A stretch of DNA of 64,000 nucleotides, taken from the NCBI RefSeq assembly GCF_040530035.1, contig NZ_JBEWCD010000001.1, forward strand, positions 1,922,001 through 1,986,000, given 5' to 3'. Below, piece after piece: positions 1 through 9,094 of the stretch. The stretch is from Roseibium sp. HPY-6 (GTDB lineage: Bacteria > Pseudomonadota > Alphaproteobacteria > Rhizobiales > Stappiaceae). Position 1 is the stretch's first letter, and every line of letters starts with the position of its first letter. The translations under genes and the position numbers were made by a program. Under the pieces are notes generated by a model. The model made no database searches and had not been told where the DNA came from. It was given only the letters and a program-made list of their open reading frames with translations.

Positions 1-959
1 AGGGTGTGCTTGATGTGCGCAGCCTTTGCCTGATCCGCGAAACGCTTGCCCGATATGACGGCCTCGCTGACTTTTCCTTCGCCATGCAGGGTCTCGGGAC
101 GGGTGCAATTTCCCTCTTCGGAACAGACGCGCAAAAGAAAGACTGGCTGCCGCTCACGCGCAGCGGCAAGGCAATTTCCGCCTTCGCCCTGACCGAACCG
201 CAGTCGGGGTCCGACGTTGCCAACTCAACCATGACGGCCACGGAAGACGGCGATACATATGTGTTCAACGGCGAAAAAACCTGGATTTCCAATGGCGGGA
301 TCGCTGACGTCTATACGCTCTTTGCCCGAACGGGCGAAGCACCCGGCGCAAAGGGTCTGTCGGCCTTCGTTGTGACGCCGGACGCCACCGGATTTGAGGT
401 CGTTGAACGTCTGGAAACCATCGCGCCACATCCACTGGCGACGCTGCGCTTTACCGATTGCCGCATACCCAGATCAAGTTTGATCGGTGCTCCGGGTGCC
501 GGCTTCAAGGTTGCCATGTCGGTGCTCGATATCTTCCGCTCGACGGTCGCAGCGGCCGCTCTTGGATTTGCAAGGCGCGCGCTCGACGAAGCCCTGCACC
601 GGGTCACGAGCCGCAAGATCCAGGGCGCGCCACTTTTCGATCTGCAACTTGTGCAAGGGCATATTGCAGACATGGCCCTCGACATCGATGCAGCCGCTCT
701 CCTCATCTACCGCGCCGCCTGGGCGAAGGACAGCGGCGCGCCGCGTGTCACGCGTGAGGCGGCGATGGCAAAGCTGTTTTCGACCGACCAGGCACAACAG
801 GTGATCGACAAGGCGGTTCAGCTTCACGGCGGCGACGGTGTGCGCAGCGGCACGACCGTTGAAAAACTCTACCGCGAAATCCGTGCCTTACGTATTTATG
901 AAGGGGCATCCGACGTTCAGAAGATCATCATCGCACGTCAGGCGCTGCAAAGCCTCTGA
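1..959 (+). CDS. Acyl-CoA dehydrogenase, 5'-truncated by window edge
   Basis: FAD enzyme expected to oxidise an acyl-CoA thioester in the cytoplasm. The frame is open to the left edge (first whole codon at base 3), so the true start lies before the window; about 318 residues are visible against roughly 380 for the family. Seen: the flavin/substrate loop [13 protein letters not shown], the following [13 protein letters not shown] strand, and near the C-terminus [13 protein letters not shown], whose Glu sits where medium-chain acyl-CoA dehydrogenases keep the catalytic base. A cupin gene starts 21 bases downstream and an acyl-CoA ligase follows. The real substrate may therefore be the CoA ester made by that ligase; this is inference from context. 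Confidence 0.93.
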   Translation, partial: GVLDVRSLCLIRETLARYDGLADFSFAMQGLGTGAISLFGTDAQKKDWLPLTRSGKAISAFALTEPQSGSDVANSTMTATEDGDTYVFNGEKTWISNGGIADVYTLFARTGEAPGAKGLSAFVVTPDATGFEVVERLETIAPHPLATLRFTDCRIPRSSLIGAPGAGFKVAMSVLDIFRSTVAAAALGFARRALDEALHRVTSRKIQGAPLFDLQLVQGHIADMALDIDAAALLIYRAAWAKDSGAPRVTREAAMAKLFSTDQAQQVIDKAVQLHGGDGVRSGTTVEKLYREIRALRIYEGASDVQKIIIARQALQSL

Positions 960-980
960 CGGCCAACAGGAGGGGAAGGA

Positions 981-1439
981 ATGACCATGACCAACGGACT
1001 TGACGGCGGCATCACCCGCAATGGCGAAGGCTTCGACGGCGTTACCCTCAACATTCTGGGGCAGACCTACTATCCAAAGGCCTGGTGCGAGTCGACATTC
1101 GCTTTTGAAACCAACTCCGAGCCGGGGCAGTTCGTTCCTGTCCACGTTCATCCCACCCAGGACGAATTCATTCTGGTGCAGGAAGGCGAACTCGACCTCA
1201 AATTGGACGGCGAGTGGGTCAAGGCACGCGCAGGCGACCTTGTGCGCATGCCTATGGGAGTACCCCACGGGTATTTCAACAAATCAGACAGTCCCTGTCG
1301 TGCCCTCTTCTGGGTGTCACCAGCCGGAAAACTCAAGGAACTGTTCGACGAACTGCACGAAATGACGGACGTGGAAGCAGTTGTGCGGGTCTCCGCGGAA
1401 CACGATGTCGACTTCCTGCCGCCGGAAGCCAACGAGTAG
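981..1439 (+). CDS. Small cupin-domain protein
   Basis: A 152-residue single-domain cupin. The two cupin motifs are visible: HVHPTQDEFILVQEG (His, His and Glu as likely metal ligands) and PMGVPHGYFN (His). A strong AGGAGGGGAAGG element lies just before the ATG. Single cupins of this type may be dioxygenases, isomerases or metal-binding accessory proteins, and the sequence does not distinguish these. Its position between an acyl-CoA dehydrogenase and an aryl-CoA ligase suggests a role in the same catabolic pathway. No signal peptide or membrane segment is seen. Confidence 0.85.
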   Translation: MTMTNGLDGGITRNGEGFDGVTLNILGQTYYPKAWCESTFAFETNSEPGQFVPVHVHPTQDEFILVQEGELDLKLDGEWVKARAGDLVRMPMGVPHGYFNKSDSPCRALFWVSPAGKLKELFDELHEMTDVEAVVRVSAEHDVDFLPPEANE

Positions 1440-1540
1440 CCCGGAAGGCAAATAACTGATTTTTTCGAAAGCGTTAGGGCAACTTGACTGTAGCATACAG
1501 ACGTCGGAATGCTCTGCGGTCCGTTTAACAAAAGGGGAAG

Positions 1541-3178
1541 ATGTCGATCATGGCCGGTACTCTCTCGCCCTCCGCGCATGTGGACACATTTGCACGCGAC
1601 AATCTTCCGCCGGCAGAGCAATGGCCGGACTTCCTGCTTGATGGCTTCGACTATGCGGATCAGCTCAATGTGGCCGTTGAACTGACGGACAAAATGGTTG
1701 AACGGGGATTTGGCGACCACACGGCGCTGATCGGCAACGGCAGGCGCCGGACCTACAAGGAGCTTGCTGACTGGACCAACCGCCTGGCCCATGCACTCAC
1801 CGAGGATTTGGGCGTCAAGCCCGGCAACAGGGTTCTGATCCGCTCCGCAAACAATCCGGCCATGGTCGCCTGTTGGCTGGCGGCGACAAAAGCCGGCGCT
1901 GTCGTCGTCAACACAATGCCGATGCTGCGCGCCGGTGAACTCACAAAGATCGTCGACAAGGCGGAAGTGGAATTCGCTTTGTGCGACACCCGCCTGATGG
2001 ACGAACTGGTCGCATGCGCCAAGACGTCGACCTTTCTTAAGAAAGTCATCGGCTTTGACGGCACGTCCAACCACGATGCCGAACTTGATCGCCTCGCGCT
2101 CGAAAAATCCGTGCTTTACGATGCAGTTGCGACCGGGCGTGATGATGTCGCGCTTCTTGGTTTCACGTCCGGGTCGACCGGAACGCCCAAGGCGACCATG
2201 CACTTCCACCGGGATATTCTGATTATCGCCGATGGGTATGCAAAAGAAGTTCTGGGCGTCACGCCCGACGACGTCTTTGTCGGATCCCCGCCGCTTGCGT
2301 TCACCTTCGGCCTGGGCGGTCTTGCGGTCTTTCCGCTCAGGTTCGGTGCTGCCGCGACACTGCTTGAAAGCGCAACGCCGCCCAACATGATCGAAATCAT
2401 CCAGAAATATAAGGCAACTGTCTGTTTCACCGCACCGACCGCTTATCGCGTCATGCTTCAGGCGATGGAAGAAGGTGCAGACCTGTCATCGCTCCGCGCA
2501 GCGGTCTCTGCAGGTGAAACATTGCCGGCCCCGGTCTACGACGCCTGGATGGAAAAGACGGGCAAGCCCATGCTGGATGGCATCGGCGCAACAGAAATGC
2601 TGCACATTTTCGTTTCCAATCGCTTTGACGATCATAAACCTGCCTGCACTGGCAAACCGGTCACCGGCTACGAAGTCAGGGTCTTGGGCGCTGACGGCAA
2701 AGAGGTTGAACCGGGAGAAGTCGGCCGTCTGGCGGTGCGCGGACCGACCGGGTGCCGGTATCTCGCCGATGACCGGCAGCGCGGCTATGTGGTCGGCGGC
2801 TGGAACATCACCGGCGACAGTTTTTCCATGAGCGAGGACGGTCACCTGCATTTCGCCGCCCGCAACGACGACATGATCATTTCGTCCGGCTACAACATCG
2901 CCGGACCCGAGGTCGAGGCTGCGCTCCTTGCCCATGCCTGCGTTCAGGAATGCGCAGTCATCGGGGTTCCGGACACGGAAAGAGGCGCCATCGTCGAAGC
3001 CCACGTCGTCCTGGCCGCGGATGCGAGCGCCGACGACGCAATGCGCAAGCAACTGCAGGATCACGTGAAATCGACTATTGCGCCTTACAAATATCCGCGC
3101 TCTATCATCTTCACGGACACCCTTCCGAAAACGGAGACCGGAAAGATCCAGCGATTCCGATTGCGGCAGGACCAGTAA
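1541..3178 (+). CDS. AMP-dependent aryl/acyl-CoA ligase (2-aminobenzoate/benzoate-CoA ligase-like)
   Basis: A 545-residue adenylate-forming enzyme that would activate a carboxylic acid with ATP and CoA. Seen: the phosphate-binding loop FTSGSTGTPKATMHF near residue 207, the adenylate motif GIGATEML, the hinge region around ARNDDMIISSGYNI, and the C-terminal PKTETGKIQRF with the catalytic Lys at about residue 535. Overall pattern and length resemble benzoate- and 2-aminobenzoate-CoA ligases, but substrate cannot be read with certainty. Two in-frame starts are possible (1541 and 1550); AGGGGA at 1533-1538 fits the second better by spacing. Flanked by an acyl-CoA dehydrogenase, a Liv-type importer and a RidA protein, it looks like the entry step of an aromatic-acid pathway. 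Confidence 0.88.
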   Translation: MSIMAGTLSPSAHVDTFARDNLPPAEQWPDFLLDGFDYADQLNVAVELTDKMVERGFGDHTALIGNGRRRTYKELADWTNRLAHALTEDLGVKPGNRVLIRSANNPAMVACWLAATKAGAVVVNTMPMLRAGELTKIVDKAEVEFALCDTRLMDELVACAKTSTFLKKVIGFDGTSNHDAELDRLALEKSVLYDAVATGRDDVALLGFTSGSTGTPKATMHFHRDILIIADGYAKEVLGVTPDDVFVGSPPLAFTFGLGGLAVFPLRFGAAATLLESATPPNMIEIIQKYKATVCFTAPTAYRVMLQAMEEGADLSSLRAAVSAGETLPAPVYDAWMEKTGKPMLDGIGATEMLHIFVSNRFDDHKPACTGKPVTGYEVRVLGADGKEVEPGEVGRLAVRGPTGCRYLADDRQRGYVVGGWNITGDSFSMSEDGHLHFAARNDDMIISSGYNIAGPEVEAALLAHACVQECAVIGVPDTERGAIVEAHVVLAADASADDAMRKQLQDHVKSTIAPYKYPRSIIFTDTLPKTETGKIQRFRLRQDQ

Positions 3179-3307
3179 CTTTCAGAATTCACTCGCGAAG
3201 GGGCACGCGAGCGATGTCACAACCAAGAAGCCCCAACCGGCAGACAGTTGAAGAAGCCGGAAAATCAATAAACGGGAACAGACTTTTTTGATCAACAGGA
3301 GCAAGCA

Positions 3308-4444
3308 ATGAAGTTTTTGACAATGGCGGCAGCGGCCGCATTGGCGATGAGCCTGTCAAGCGTACAGGCTGAACCGGTCAAGGTCGGCATGATCACCACA
3401 CTGTCCGGGGGCGGCGCCGGGCTTGGAATTGACGTCCGTGACGGTTTCCTGCTGGCCGTGAAACAGGCCGGCAATGAAGACCTTGAAGTCATCGTGGAAG
3501 ACGACCAGCGCAAGCCGGACATCGCCGTCCAGCTCGCCGACAAGATGGTCCAATCGGAAAAGGTTGACGTCTTGACCGGTATCATCTGGTCGAACCTCGC
3601 CATGGCAGTCGTGCCGTCCGTGACCGCACAGGGCAAATTCTATCTTTCGCCAAACGCAGGACCGTCGGCGCTCGCCGGCAAGGGCTGCCATCCGAACTAT
3701 TTCAACGTGGCATGGCAGAACGACAACCTGCATGAGGCTGCTGGCGCGTACGCCAAGGATACAGGCTACAAGAACAGCTTCATTCTCGCGCCCAATTATC
3801 CGGCGGGAAAAGATGCGCTGACCGGCTACAAGCGCTTCTACGATGGTGATCTTGCCGGTGAACTCTACACCAAGCTTGGCCAGACGGACTACGCAGCCGA
3901 GCTGGCCCAGATCCGCGCTTCGGGCGCGGACAGCGTCTTCTTCTTCCTGCCCGGCGGTATGGGGATTTCCTTCCTGAAGCAGTATGCGGACAGCGGCATC
4001 GACCTTCCGGTTGTCGGTCCGGCGTTCTCGTTCGACCAGGGCATCCTGCAGGCCGTTGGCGACGCTGCGCTTGGCGTGAAGAACACCAGCCAGTGGAACA
4101 AGGACATCGACAACCCGACCAACAAGGCCTTTGTCGAAGCGTTTCAGGCCGAGTATGGCCGCCTGCCGTCGCTCTATGCCTCTCAAGGGTTCGACACGGC
4201 GAACCTTCTGCTTTCTGCAATGGCAAAAGCTGATGTAAAGGACGCCGACGCCTTCCGCGCGGCGTTGAAGGAAGCCGACTTCGACTCCACGCGCGGCAAC
4301 TTCAAGTTCGGGTCCAACCATCACCCGGTCCAGGACATCTATGTCCGCGAGGTCATCAAGGAAGGCGACGTCTTCACCAACAAGATCCTCGCGGCCGCAC
4401 TGACGGATCATGCTGACGCCTATGCCGGCGATTGCAGCATGTAA
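3308..4444 (+). CDS. Periplasmic substrate-binding protein of a Liv-type (HAAT) ABC importer
   Basis: A 378-residue periplasmic receptor of the branched-chain amino acid/aromatic acid type (type-I periplasmic binding fold). A Sec signal peptide covers residues 1-21, with cleavage expected after SVQA. The mature protein begins EPVKVGMITTLSGGGAGLG, the usual opening strand of this fold. AGGAG lies 6 bases before the ATG. The Liv-type permease and ATPase genes follow directly. Family members in ligase/dehydrogenase clusters often bind aromatic acids rather than leucine; that assignment is inference. Confidence 0.9.
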   Translation: MKFLTMAAAAALAMSLSSVQAEPVKVGMITTLSGGGAGLGIDVRDGFLLAVKQAGNEDLEVIVEDDQRKPDIAVQLADKMVQSEKVDVLTGIIWSNLAMAVVPSVTAQGKFYLSPNAGPSALAGKGCHPNYFNVAWQNDNLHEAAGAYAKDTGYKNSFILAPNYPAGKDALTGYKRFYDGDLAGELYTKLGQTDYAAELAQIRASGADSVFFFLPGGMGISFLKQYADSGIDLPVVGPAFSFDQGILQAVGDAALGVKNTSQWNKDIDNPTNKAFVEAFQAEYGRLPSLYASQGFDTANLLLSAMAKADVKDADAFRAALKEADFDSTRGNFKFGSNHHPVQDIYVREVIKEGDVFTNKILAAALTDHADAYAGDCSM

Positions 4445-4458
4445 GCACTCTCCAACGG

Positions 4459-4487
4459 TGCCGTTCCGGCTTTAAGCCGGGACGGCA
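4459..4487 (+). terminator. Stem-loop between binding-protein gene and permease gene
   Basis: A near-perfect inverted repeat with 14-base arms (4459-4472 and 4474-4487, one G-U type mismatch) and a very short central loop, lying 15 bases after the binding-protein stop codon. No T-run follows, so it is more likely an mRNA-stabilising or partial-attenuation hairpin than a full terminator. Such hairpins commonly set a high receptor-to-permease ratio in ABC operons. Confidence 0.5.
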
Positions 4488-4502
4488 TGGGGCTGAATCT
4501 TC

Positions 4503-5423
4503 ATGTCATTTCTGTTGCTCATAGAGCAGGTTCTGAACGGCCTGCAATTCGGCATCATGCTCTTTTTGATGGCGGCCGGCCTGACGCTGATCTTTGGCGT
4601 CATGGGGCTCATCAACCTGGCGCATGGCTCGCTCTACATGATCGGCGCCTTCTGCGCGGCCGCAGTTGCCGCAGCAACCGGATCGTTTCTGCTGGGCCTC
4701 GTTGCCGCTCTCGCAGGCGCCGCCGCCGCCGGTGCGCTGGTGGAGCTCGTGGTCATTCGAAGACTGTACGACAAGGACCACCTTGACCAGGTGCTCGCGA
4801 CTTTCGCCCTGATCCTGATTTTCTCCGAAGGCACCAGATGGATCTTCGGATCGTTCCCCCTGTTCCTCGATGTGCCGGATTTCCTCTCCGGACCCATAAC
4901 GCTGCCGGGCGGCATCGAGTATCCGCTCTACCGGCTGACGCTGATCGTCATCGGTCTTCTCGTGGCCCTAGGTCTCTACATGCTGATTTCCCGGACACGG
5001 CTCGGTATCCAGATCAGGGCCGGTGAAAACGACCGGGAAATGATTGCTGCGCTCGGCATCGATATCGCCAAGCTCTACACCATCGTCTTCGCGCTCGGTG
5101 CGGCACTGGCGGGTCTTGCCGGAGCGCTGGTCGGCGCCATTCAGTCTGTGCAGGTCGGCATGGGCGAACCGGTACTCATTCTGGCCTTCGTTGTCATCGT
5201 CATCGGCGGCATCGGCTCGATCAAGGGCGCGCTTGTGGGTGCCATCCTAGTTGGGCTGACAGACACGCTCGGCGGAATCTTCCTCCCCGAGGCGCTGAAA
5301 CTCTTTCTCGATCCCTCGACGGCGACGTCCGTCGGCTCCTCGCTTGCCTCCATGGCAATCTATATTCTCATGGCAGCGGTCCTGATCCTGCGCCCTGCAG
5401 GCCTGTTCGGAGCGCGCGCATGA
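4503..5423 (+). CDS. livH: Liv-type ABC importer permease, LivH family
   Basis: A 306-residue integral inner-membrane protein with about eight hydrophobic segments, opening LLLIEQVLNGLQFGIMLFLM as LivH proteins do. The conserved GLINLAHGSLYM segment follows and the ATPase-contacting loop with RAGENDREMIAALGID lies mid-protein. It forms the transport channel with the LivM-like protein, whose start overlaps its stop by 4 bases. The symbol names the family; the cargo need not be leucine. Confidence 0.92.
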   Translation: MSFLLLIEQVLNGLQFGIMLFLMAAGLTLIFGVMGLINLAHGSLYMIGAFCAAAVAAATGSFLLGLVAALAGAAAAGALVELVVIRRLYDKDHLDQVLATFALILIFSEGTRWIFGSFPLFLDVPDFLSGPITLPGGIEYPLYRLTLIVIGLLVALGLYMLISRTRLGIQIRAGENDREMIAALGIDIAKLYTIVFALGAALAGLAGALVGAIQSVQVGMGEPVLILAFVVIVIGGIGSIKGALVGAILVGLTDTLGGIFLPEALKLFLDPSTATSVGSSLASMAIYILMAAVLILRPAGLFGARA

Positions 5424-6403
5424 TCCGGGAAACCTATCTGAACGCCCTGACACTTGGGCTCTTCGTTCTCGTTCCGGCTTGGGCGCTGTTCGCGGACGAG
5501 CCCTTCACCATAACGCTGATGACCCGCGCCGTAATTTTTGCGATCGCCGCGATCGGTCTTAACATCGCCCTCGGCATTGGCGGCCTTGTCAGTCTCGGTC
5601 ATGCCGTCTTCTTTGGTATCGGTGGCTACGCGATGGGTATTCTCGCTTACCACGCGCAGACTTATACACCCCTGGCGGAATGGCCGTTCCTGATCGACGG
5701 CACCAAGTCAATGCCGCTTATCTGGCTTGTTGCTGTCGTCGTATCGGCACTCGCGGCGTTCGTGATCGGGTCCCTCTCCCTCAGGACCACCGGCGTCTAC
5801 TTCATCATGATCACGCTGGCCTTCGGCCAGATGTTCTTCTTCTTCACCATTTCCTGGGCCGAATATGGCGGCGAAGACGGATTGTCGATTTACGTGCGCA
5901 ACGGTTTCCCAGGCCTGAACACGCTTGCGCCGATCCAGTTCTATGGCCTTTGCTTCGTCATTCTGTGCCTCGTCCTGCTCTTCACCTGGAGACTGTCGAA
6001 ATCTCCCTTCGGGCTCGCCCTCAACGCCGCGCGGCAAGCGCCTGTCCGCGTCGAGACGGTCGGCCTTGATCCGACCCGGCTCAAACTCGTCGCCTTTGTG
6101 ATTTCCGGTGCCATCACGGGACTGGCCGGAGCTTTGTTCGCCGATCTCAACCGCTTCGTCAGCCCGACCATGTTCAGCTGGCAAACCAGCGGTGAAATCA
6201 TGATCTTCCTGATCCTGGGCGGTGTCGGTCGTCTCTACGGGCCGGTCGTCGGAGCCCTCGCCTTTGTCGCGCTCGAACACTGGCTCGGCGGCCTCAGCGA
6301 CTACTGGCATATTTATCTCGGCATCCTGCTTCTGCTCATTGTGCTCTTCGGCCGGGGCGGCCTGATAGGCCTTGCATCCGGAAAGGCGGCCGTTCATGAC
6401 TGA
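5420..6403 (+). CDS. livM: Liv-type ABC importer permease, LivM family
   Basis: A 327-residue membrane protein and second channel subunit. LivM hallmarks are visible: NIALGIGGLVSLGHAVFFGI near the N-terminus, GSLSLRTTGVYFIMITLAFG, and a cytoplasmic loop with ALNAARQAPVRVETVGLDP. It overlaps the upstream livH by ATGA and the downstream ATPase gene by 8 bases, so translation of the set is probably coupled. Confidence 0.92.
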   Translation: MIRETYLNALTLGLFVLVPAWALFADEPFTITLMTRAVIFAIAAIGLNIALGIGGLVSLGHAVFFGIGGYAMGILAYHAQTYTPLAEWPFLIDGTKSMPLIWLVAVVVSALAAFVIGSLSLRTTGVYFIMITLAFGQMFFFFTISWAEYGGEDGLSIYVRNGFPGLNTLAPIQFYGLCFVILCLVLLFTWRLSKSPFGLALNAARQAPVRVETVGLDPTRLKLVAFVISGAITGLAGALFADLNRFVSPTMFSWQTSGEIMIFLILGGVGRLYGPVVGALAFVALEHWLGGLSDYWHIYLGILLLLIVLFGRGGLIGLASGKAAVHD

Positions 6404-7145
6404 TCCGGTTCTCGAAACGCGCGATATCTGCAAAAGCTTCGGTGCCTTGCGCGCCAGCAGGAACATCTCGCTTGATTTGAAAGCTGGCGAAATCCACGCC
6501 ATCATCGGTCCGAACGGAGCTGGCAAGACAACATTGATCGGCCAGATCTGCGGAACGCTCAGGCCGGATTCAGGTTCTGTCCGTCTTCTGGGTCAGGACG
6601 TGACGGGTTTTGCCACCAGGGACCGTGCTCAACGTGGCCTCGGCCGCACGTTTCAGATCTCTTCGCTCGCCATGGAAGACACCGTTCTTCAGAACGCCGT
6701 GCTCGGCGCGCTTGGTGCAACGGCAAATCCCTGGCGGTTCTGGAAAGACGTTCTGAAAGACACGGATCTGCGGACGAAGGCCGAAGAAGCGCTCCACCGT
6801 GTCGGGCTGCAGGATCACGCACTGTCGCGAACTGCAGAGCTCAGCCACGGCCAGCGCCGGCAGCTTGAAGTGGCCGTTGCGCTCACAAAAGAACCCAAGG
6901 CCTTTGTCATGGACGAACCGATGGCCGGCATGGGATCGGAAGGGTCCAAACGCCTGACGGAGTTCCTCGACAAACTGCGCGAGCAGGCACCGATCCTGTT
7001 GGTTGAACACGATATGGACGCCGTTTTTGCGCTCGCGGACAGGATCAGCGTTCTTGTATATGGCGAAGTGATTGCCACCGGAACCGTCGATGAAATTCGC
7101 TCCGATGCCGCCGTGCGCGAAGCTTACCTCGGAGAAGATGCATGA
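6396..7145 (+). CDS. livG: Liv-type ABC importer ATPase, LivG family
   Basis: A 249-residue cytoplasmic ATPase. Walker A is GPNGAGKTT at residues 38-46, the signature is LSHGQ, Walker B is AFVMDEPMAGM and the switch His is in LLVEHDMDAVF. The long insertion after the Q-loop (LGRTFQISSLAMEDTVLQN onward) is typical of LivG. The ATG at 6396 gives MTDPVLETRD, the normal LivG opening, and overlaps livM by 8 bases; an upstream in-frame ATG at 6372 lies well inside livM and is less likely. Confidence 0.92.
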   Translation: MTDPVLETRDICKSFGALRASRNISLDLKAGEIHAIIGPNGAGKTTLIGQICGTLRPDSGSVRLLGQDVTGFATRDRAQRGLGRTFQISSLAMEDTVLQNAVLGALGATANPWRFWKDVLKDTDLRTKAEEALHRVGLQDHALSRTAELSHGQRRQLEVAVALTKEPKAFVMDEPMAGMGSEGSKRLTEFLDKLREQAPILLVEHDMDAVFALADRISVLVYGEVIATGTVDEIRSDAAVREAYLGEDA

Positions 7146-7828
7146 CGCTTCTAACGGCCTCGAACATCACCGCCTCCTATGGCGCCAGCCAGGCCCTCTT
7201 CGGTGTCGATCTGTCCATCGGTGCGGGCGAAGTTCTCGCTCTCATGGGGCGCAATGGCATGGGCAAGAGCACGACGGTCAAATGCATCTGCCGCATGCTG
7301 CAATCGGGTGGCACACTGACCTTTGACGGCAGTGATTTGAGCAAACTTCCGAGCCATCGCGCTGCAAGACTTGGACTGGGCCTCGTCCCGGAAGGCCGCC
7401 GCTGCTTCGGCAATCTGACGGTTCATGAAAACCTGATCGCAGCTGCCCGTTCGGGGGACTGGACCTTCGAGCGCGTCGTCGACATGTTCCCAAGGCTCGG
7501 GGAGCGGCGCAATCAGAACGCATCATCGCTATCGGGCGGGGAGCAGCAGATGCTCGCCATCGGACGTGCACTGATGACCAACCCGAAACTGCTCATTCTG
7601 GACGAGGCGACCGAGGGCCTTGCCCCGATCATTCGCCAGGAGATCTGGGCCGTCATCCGCTCGCTCAAGGCCGAGACCGGCCTCGCGATCCTCGTGATCG
7701 ACAAGTCGATCAAGGAACTGAGAGACATCTGCGACACCGCGACCATTCTCGAGCGAGGCAGAACGGTCTGGACGGGAAAGATCGCAGATCTCACCGACGA
7801 CATCACAACAACATATATCGGCGTTTGA
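7142..7828 (+). CDS. livF: Liv-type ABC importer ATPase, LivF family
   Basis: A 228-residue ATPase that pairs with LivG. Walker A is GRNGMGKST (residues 36-44), the signature LSGGEQQ and Walker B LLILDEATEGL. Where most ABC ATPases have the switch His, this protein reads LVIDKSIKEL; LivF proteins usually carry VEQN here, so lack of His fits the family, but the exact residues are unusual. It overlaps livG by ATGA and is followed 24 bases later by a RidA-family gene. Confidence 0.92.
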   Translation: MTLLTASNITASYGASQALFGVDLSIGAGEVLALMGRNGMGKSTTVKCICRMLQSGGTLTFDGSDLSKLPSHRAARLGLGLVPEGRRCFGNLTVHENLIAAARSGDWTFERVVDMFPRLGERRNQNASSLSGGEQQMLAIGRALMTNPKLLILDEATEGLAPIIRQEIWAVIRSLKAETGLAILVIDKSIKELRDICDTATILERGRTVWTGKIADLTDDITTTYIGV

Positions 7829-7852
7829 AACATCCAAGGAAAGTCTGAAGCC

Positions 7853-8248
7853 ATGCCATCGAAACACATTCAACCCGAGGGGTGGGCACCAGCAAAGGGA
7901 TATGCGAACGGAATGCTGACAAAAGGTCAGACCCTGCATGTCGGCGGACAGATAGGCTGGACCAAGGATCAGGTTTTCGAGACACACGACTTTGTCGGCC
8001 AGATGGAGCAGACGCTGACCAATATCGCGGATATCGTGCGGGAGGCCGGCGGCGAGGTCACCGACATTGTCCGCCTTACATGGTTCATCACCGACAAGCG
8101 CGAATACCTCGCCCGTCAGAAGGAAGTTGGACAGGCTTACCGGCGGGTCTTTGGCCGGCACTTTCCGGCCATGTCCGTTGTCGTTGTTGCGGGATTGATC
8201 GAGGACGAGGCCCTGATCGAAATCGAGGCAACCGCGCAGCTAGATTGA
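7853..8248 (+). CDS. RidA/YjgF-family protein
   Basis: A 131-residue RidA-fold protein. Family pattern is visible: LHVGGQIGWTKDQ, the helix with QMEQTLTNIADIVREAGG, and a C-terminal LIEIEATAQLD. RidA proteins hydrolyse reactive enamine/imine intermediates to ketones plus ammonia. The Arg that contacts the substrate carboxylate in canonical RidA is not obvious in the MSVVVVAGLIEDEALIEIEAT strand, so this may belong to a divergent subgroup with another substrate. It is the last gene of the transporter operon and ends 15 bases from the convergent aldolase gene. In a 2-aminobenzoyl-CoA-type pathway it could resolve enamine intermediates; this is inference. Confidence 0.87.
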   Translation: MPSKHIQPEGWAPAKGYANGMLTKGQTLHVGGQIGWTKDQVFETHDFVGQMEQTLTNIADIVREAGGEVTDIVRLTWFITDKREYLARQKEVGQAYRRVFGRHFPAMSVVVVAGLIEDEALIEIEATAQLD

Positions 8249-8263
8249 AAGCTGGCTTCTCAG

Positions 8264-9094
8264 CTAGACCAGCGTAATCGTCTTCAGAATATCCGAAACG
8301 CTTTGACGCATCGCCGGCATGGTTGATTTCAAGATGGAAAGTCTGTCGAACACTTGCGGGTTGTCTTCAAGCGTCTGCCGCAGGGACGCTCCAAAAGTCT
8401 GACGCAACTCGGTGCCCAGATTGAATTTACACACTCTGGTCTCCTGCGCGAGACGCTTGCGCACGGCAGGTGGAATACCGCTGCCTCCATGCAGAACGAG
8501 AGGCTTGGAGGTAACGCGCTCGATCGCCGACAGTGCCTCGAAGTCGATACCGTCCGTCTTTTCCGTCTGCAAATGGACGTTTCCAACGGAAATCGCGATC
8601 GCATCCGCCCCGCTTTCCTTGTCGAAACGCTCTGCTTCTCCCGGATCGGTGAAGGCAGAGGCGGCACCCTCGGCGTAGCCGACATACCCGACCTCTCCTT
8701 CGACAGAGACATTGGCGGCATGGGCCACTTCGGCGAGCCCCGCGGTCAGGTCAATATTTTCGGACACCGGCAGTTTGGAGCCGTCAAACATGACCGACGT
8801 AAAGCCGTGATCGATCCCGGTGCGGCACTCATCGACCGTGTAGCCGTGATCGAGATGGCAGACCACCGGCACCCTTGCCTGATCCGCCAGATGACGCATC
8901 ATCTTGCCGATCACCGGAACCGGGGTGTGGGCCCGGCATCCGGGCCCCGCCTGAAGAATGACCGGACACCCGGCTTCTTCGGCAGCCTCCACAAACGCGA
9001 CGGCGTCTTCCCATCCGAGCACCACAAGCCCGGCCAGCGCATAGTTTCCGCTGAGCGCAGGTTCGAGGACCTCAGCGAGCGTCGCAGCGGTCAT
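8264..9094 (-). CDS. iolJ: Class II ketose-bisphosphate aldolase, IolJ-like
   Basis: A 276-residue class II (metal-dependent) aldolase of the FbaA family. Seen: PVVCHLDHGYTVDE with the catalytic Asp and a zinc-ligand His, EGEVGYVGYAEG with a Glu in the metal region, VGNVHL, and VLHGGSGIP with another His. In the inositol pathway the IolJ step splits 6-phospho-5-dehydro-2-deoxygluconate into dihydroxyacetone phosphate and malonate semialdehyde. It is last in the leftward iolD-iolC-iolB-aldolase operon and overlaps iolB by 4 bases. The family includes other ketose-bisphosphate aldolases, so the symbol leans on context. Confidence 0.85.
   Translation of the reverse strand: MTAATLAEVLEPALSGNYALAGLVVLGWEDAVAFVEAAEEAGCPVILQAGPGCRAHTPVPVIGKMMRHLADQARVPVVCHLDHGYTVDECRTGIDHGFTSVMFDGSKLPVSENIDLTAGLAEVAHAANVSVEGEVGYVGYAEGAASAFTDPGEAERFDKESGADAIAISVGNVHLQTEKTDGIDFEALSAIERVTSKPLVLHGGSGIPPAVRKRLAQETRVCKFNLGTELRQTFGASLRQTLEDNPQVFDRLSILKSTMPAMRQSVSDILKTITLV

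Noticed and set aside
3356..4411. Open frame of 351 codons on the minus strand
   Set aside because: Antisense shadow of the Liv-type binding protein gene with no recognisable domain.
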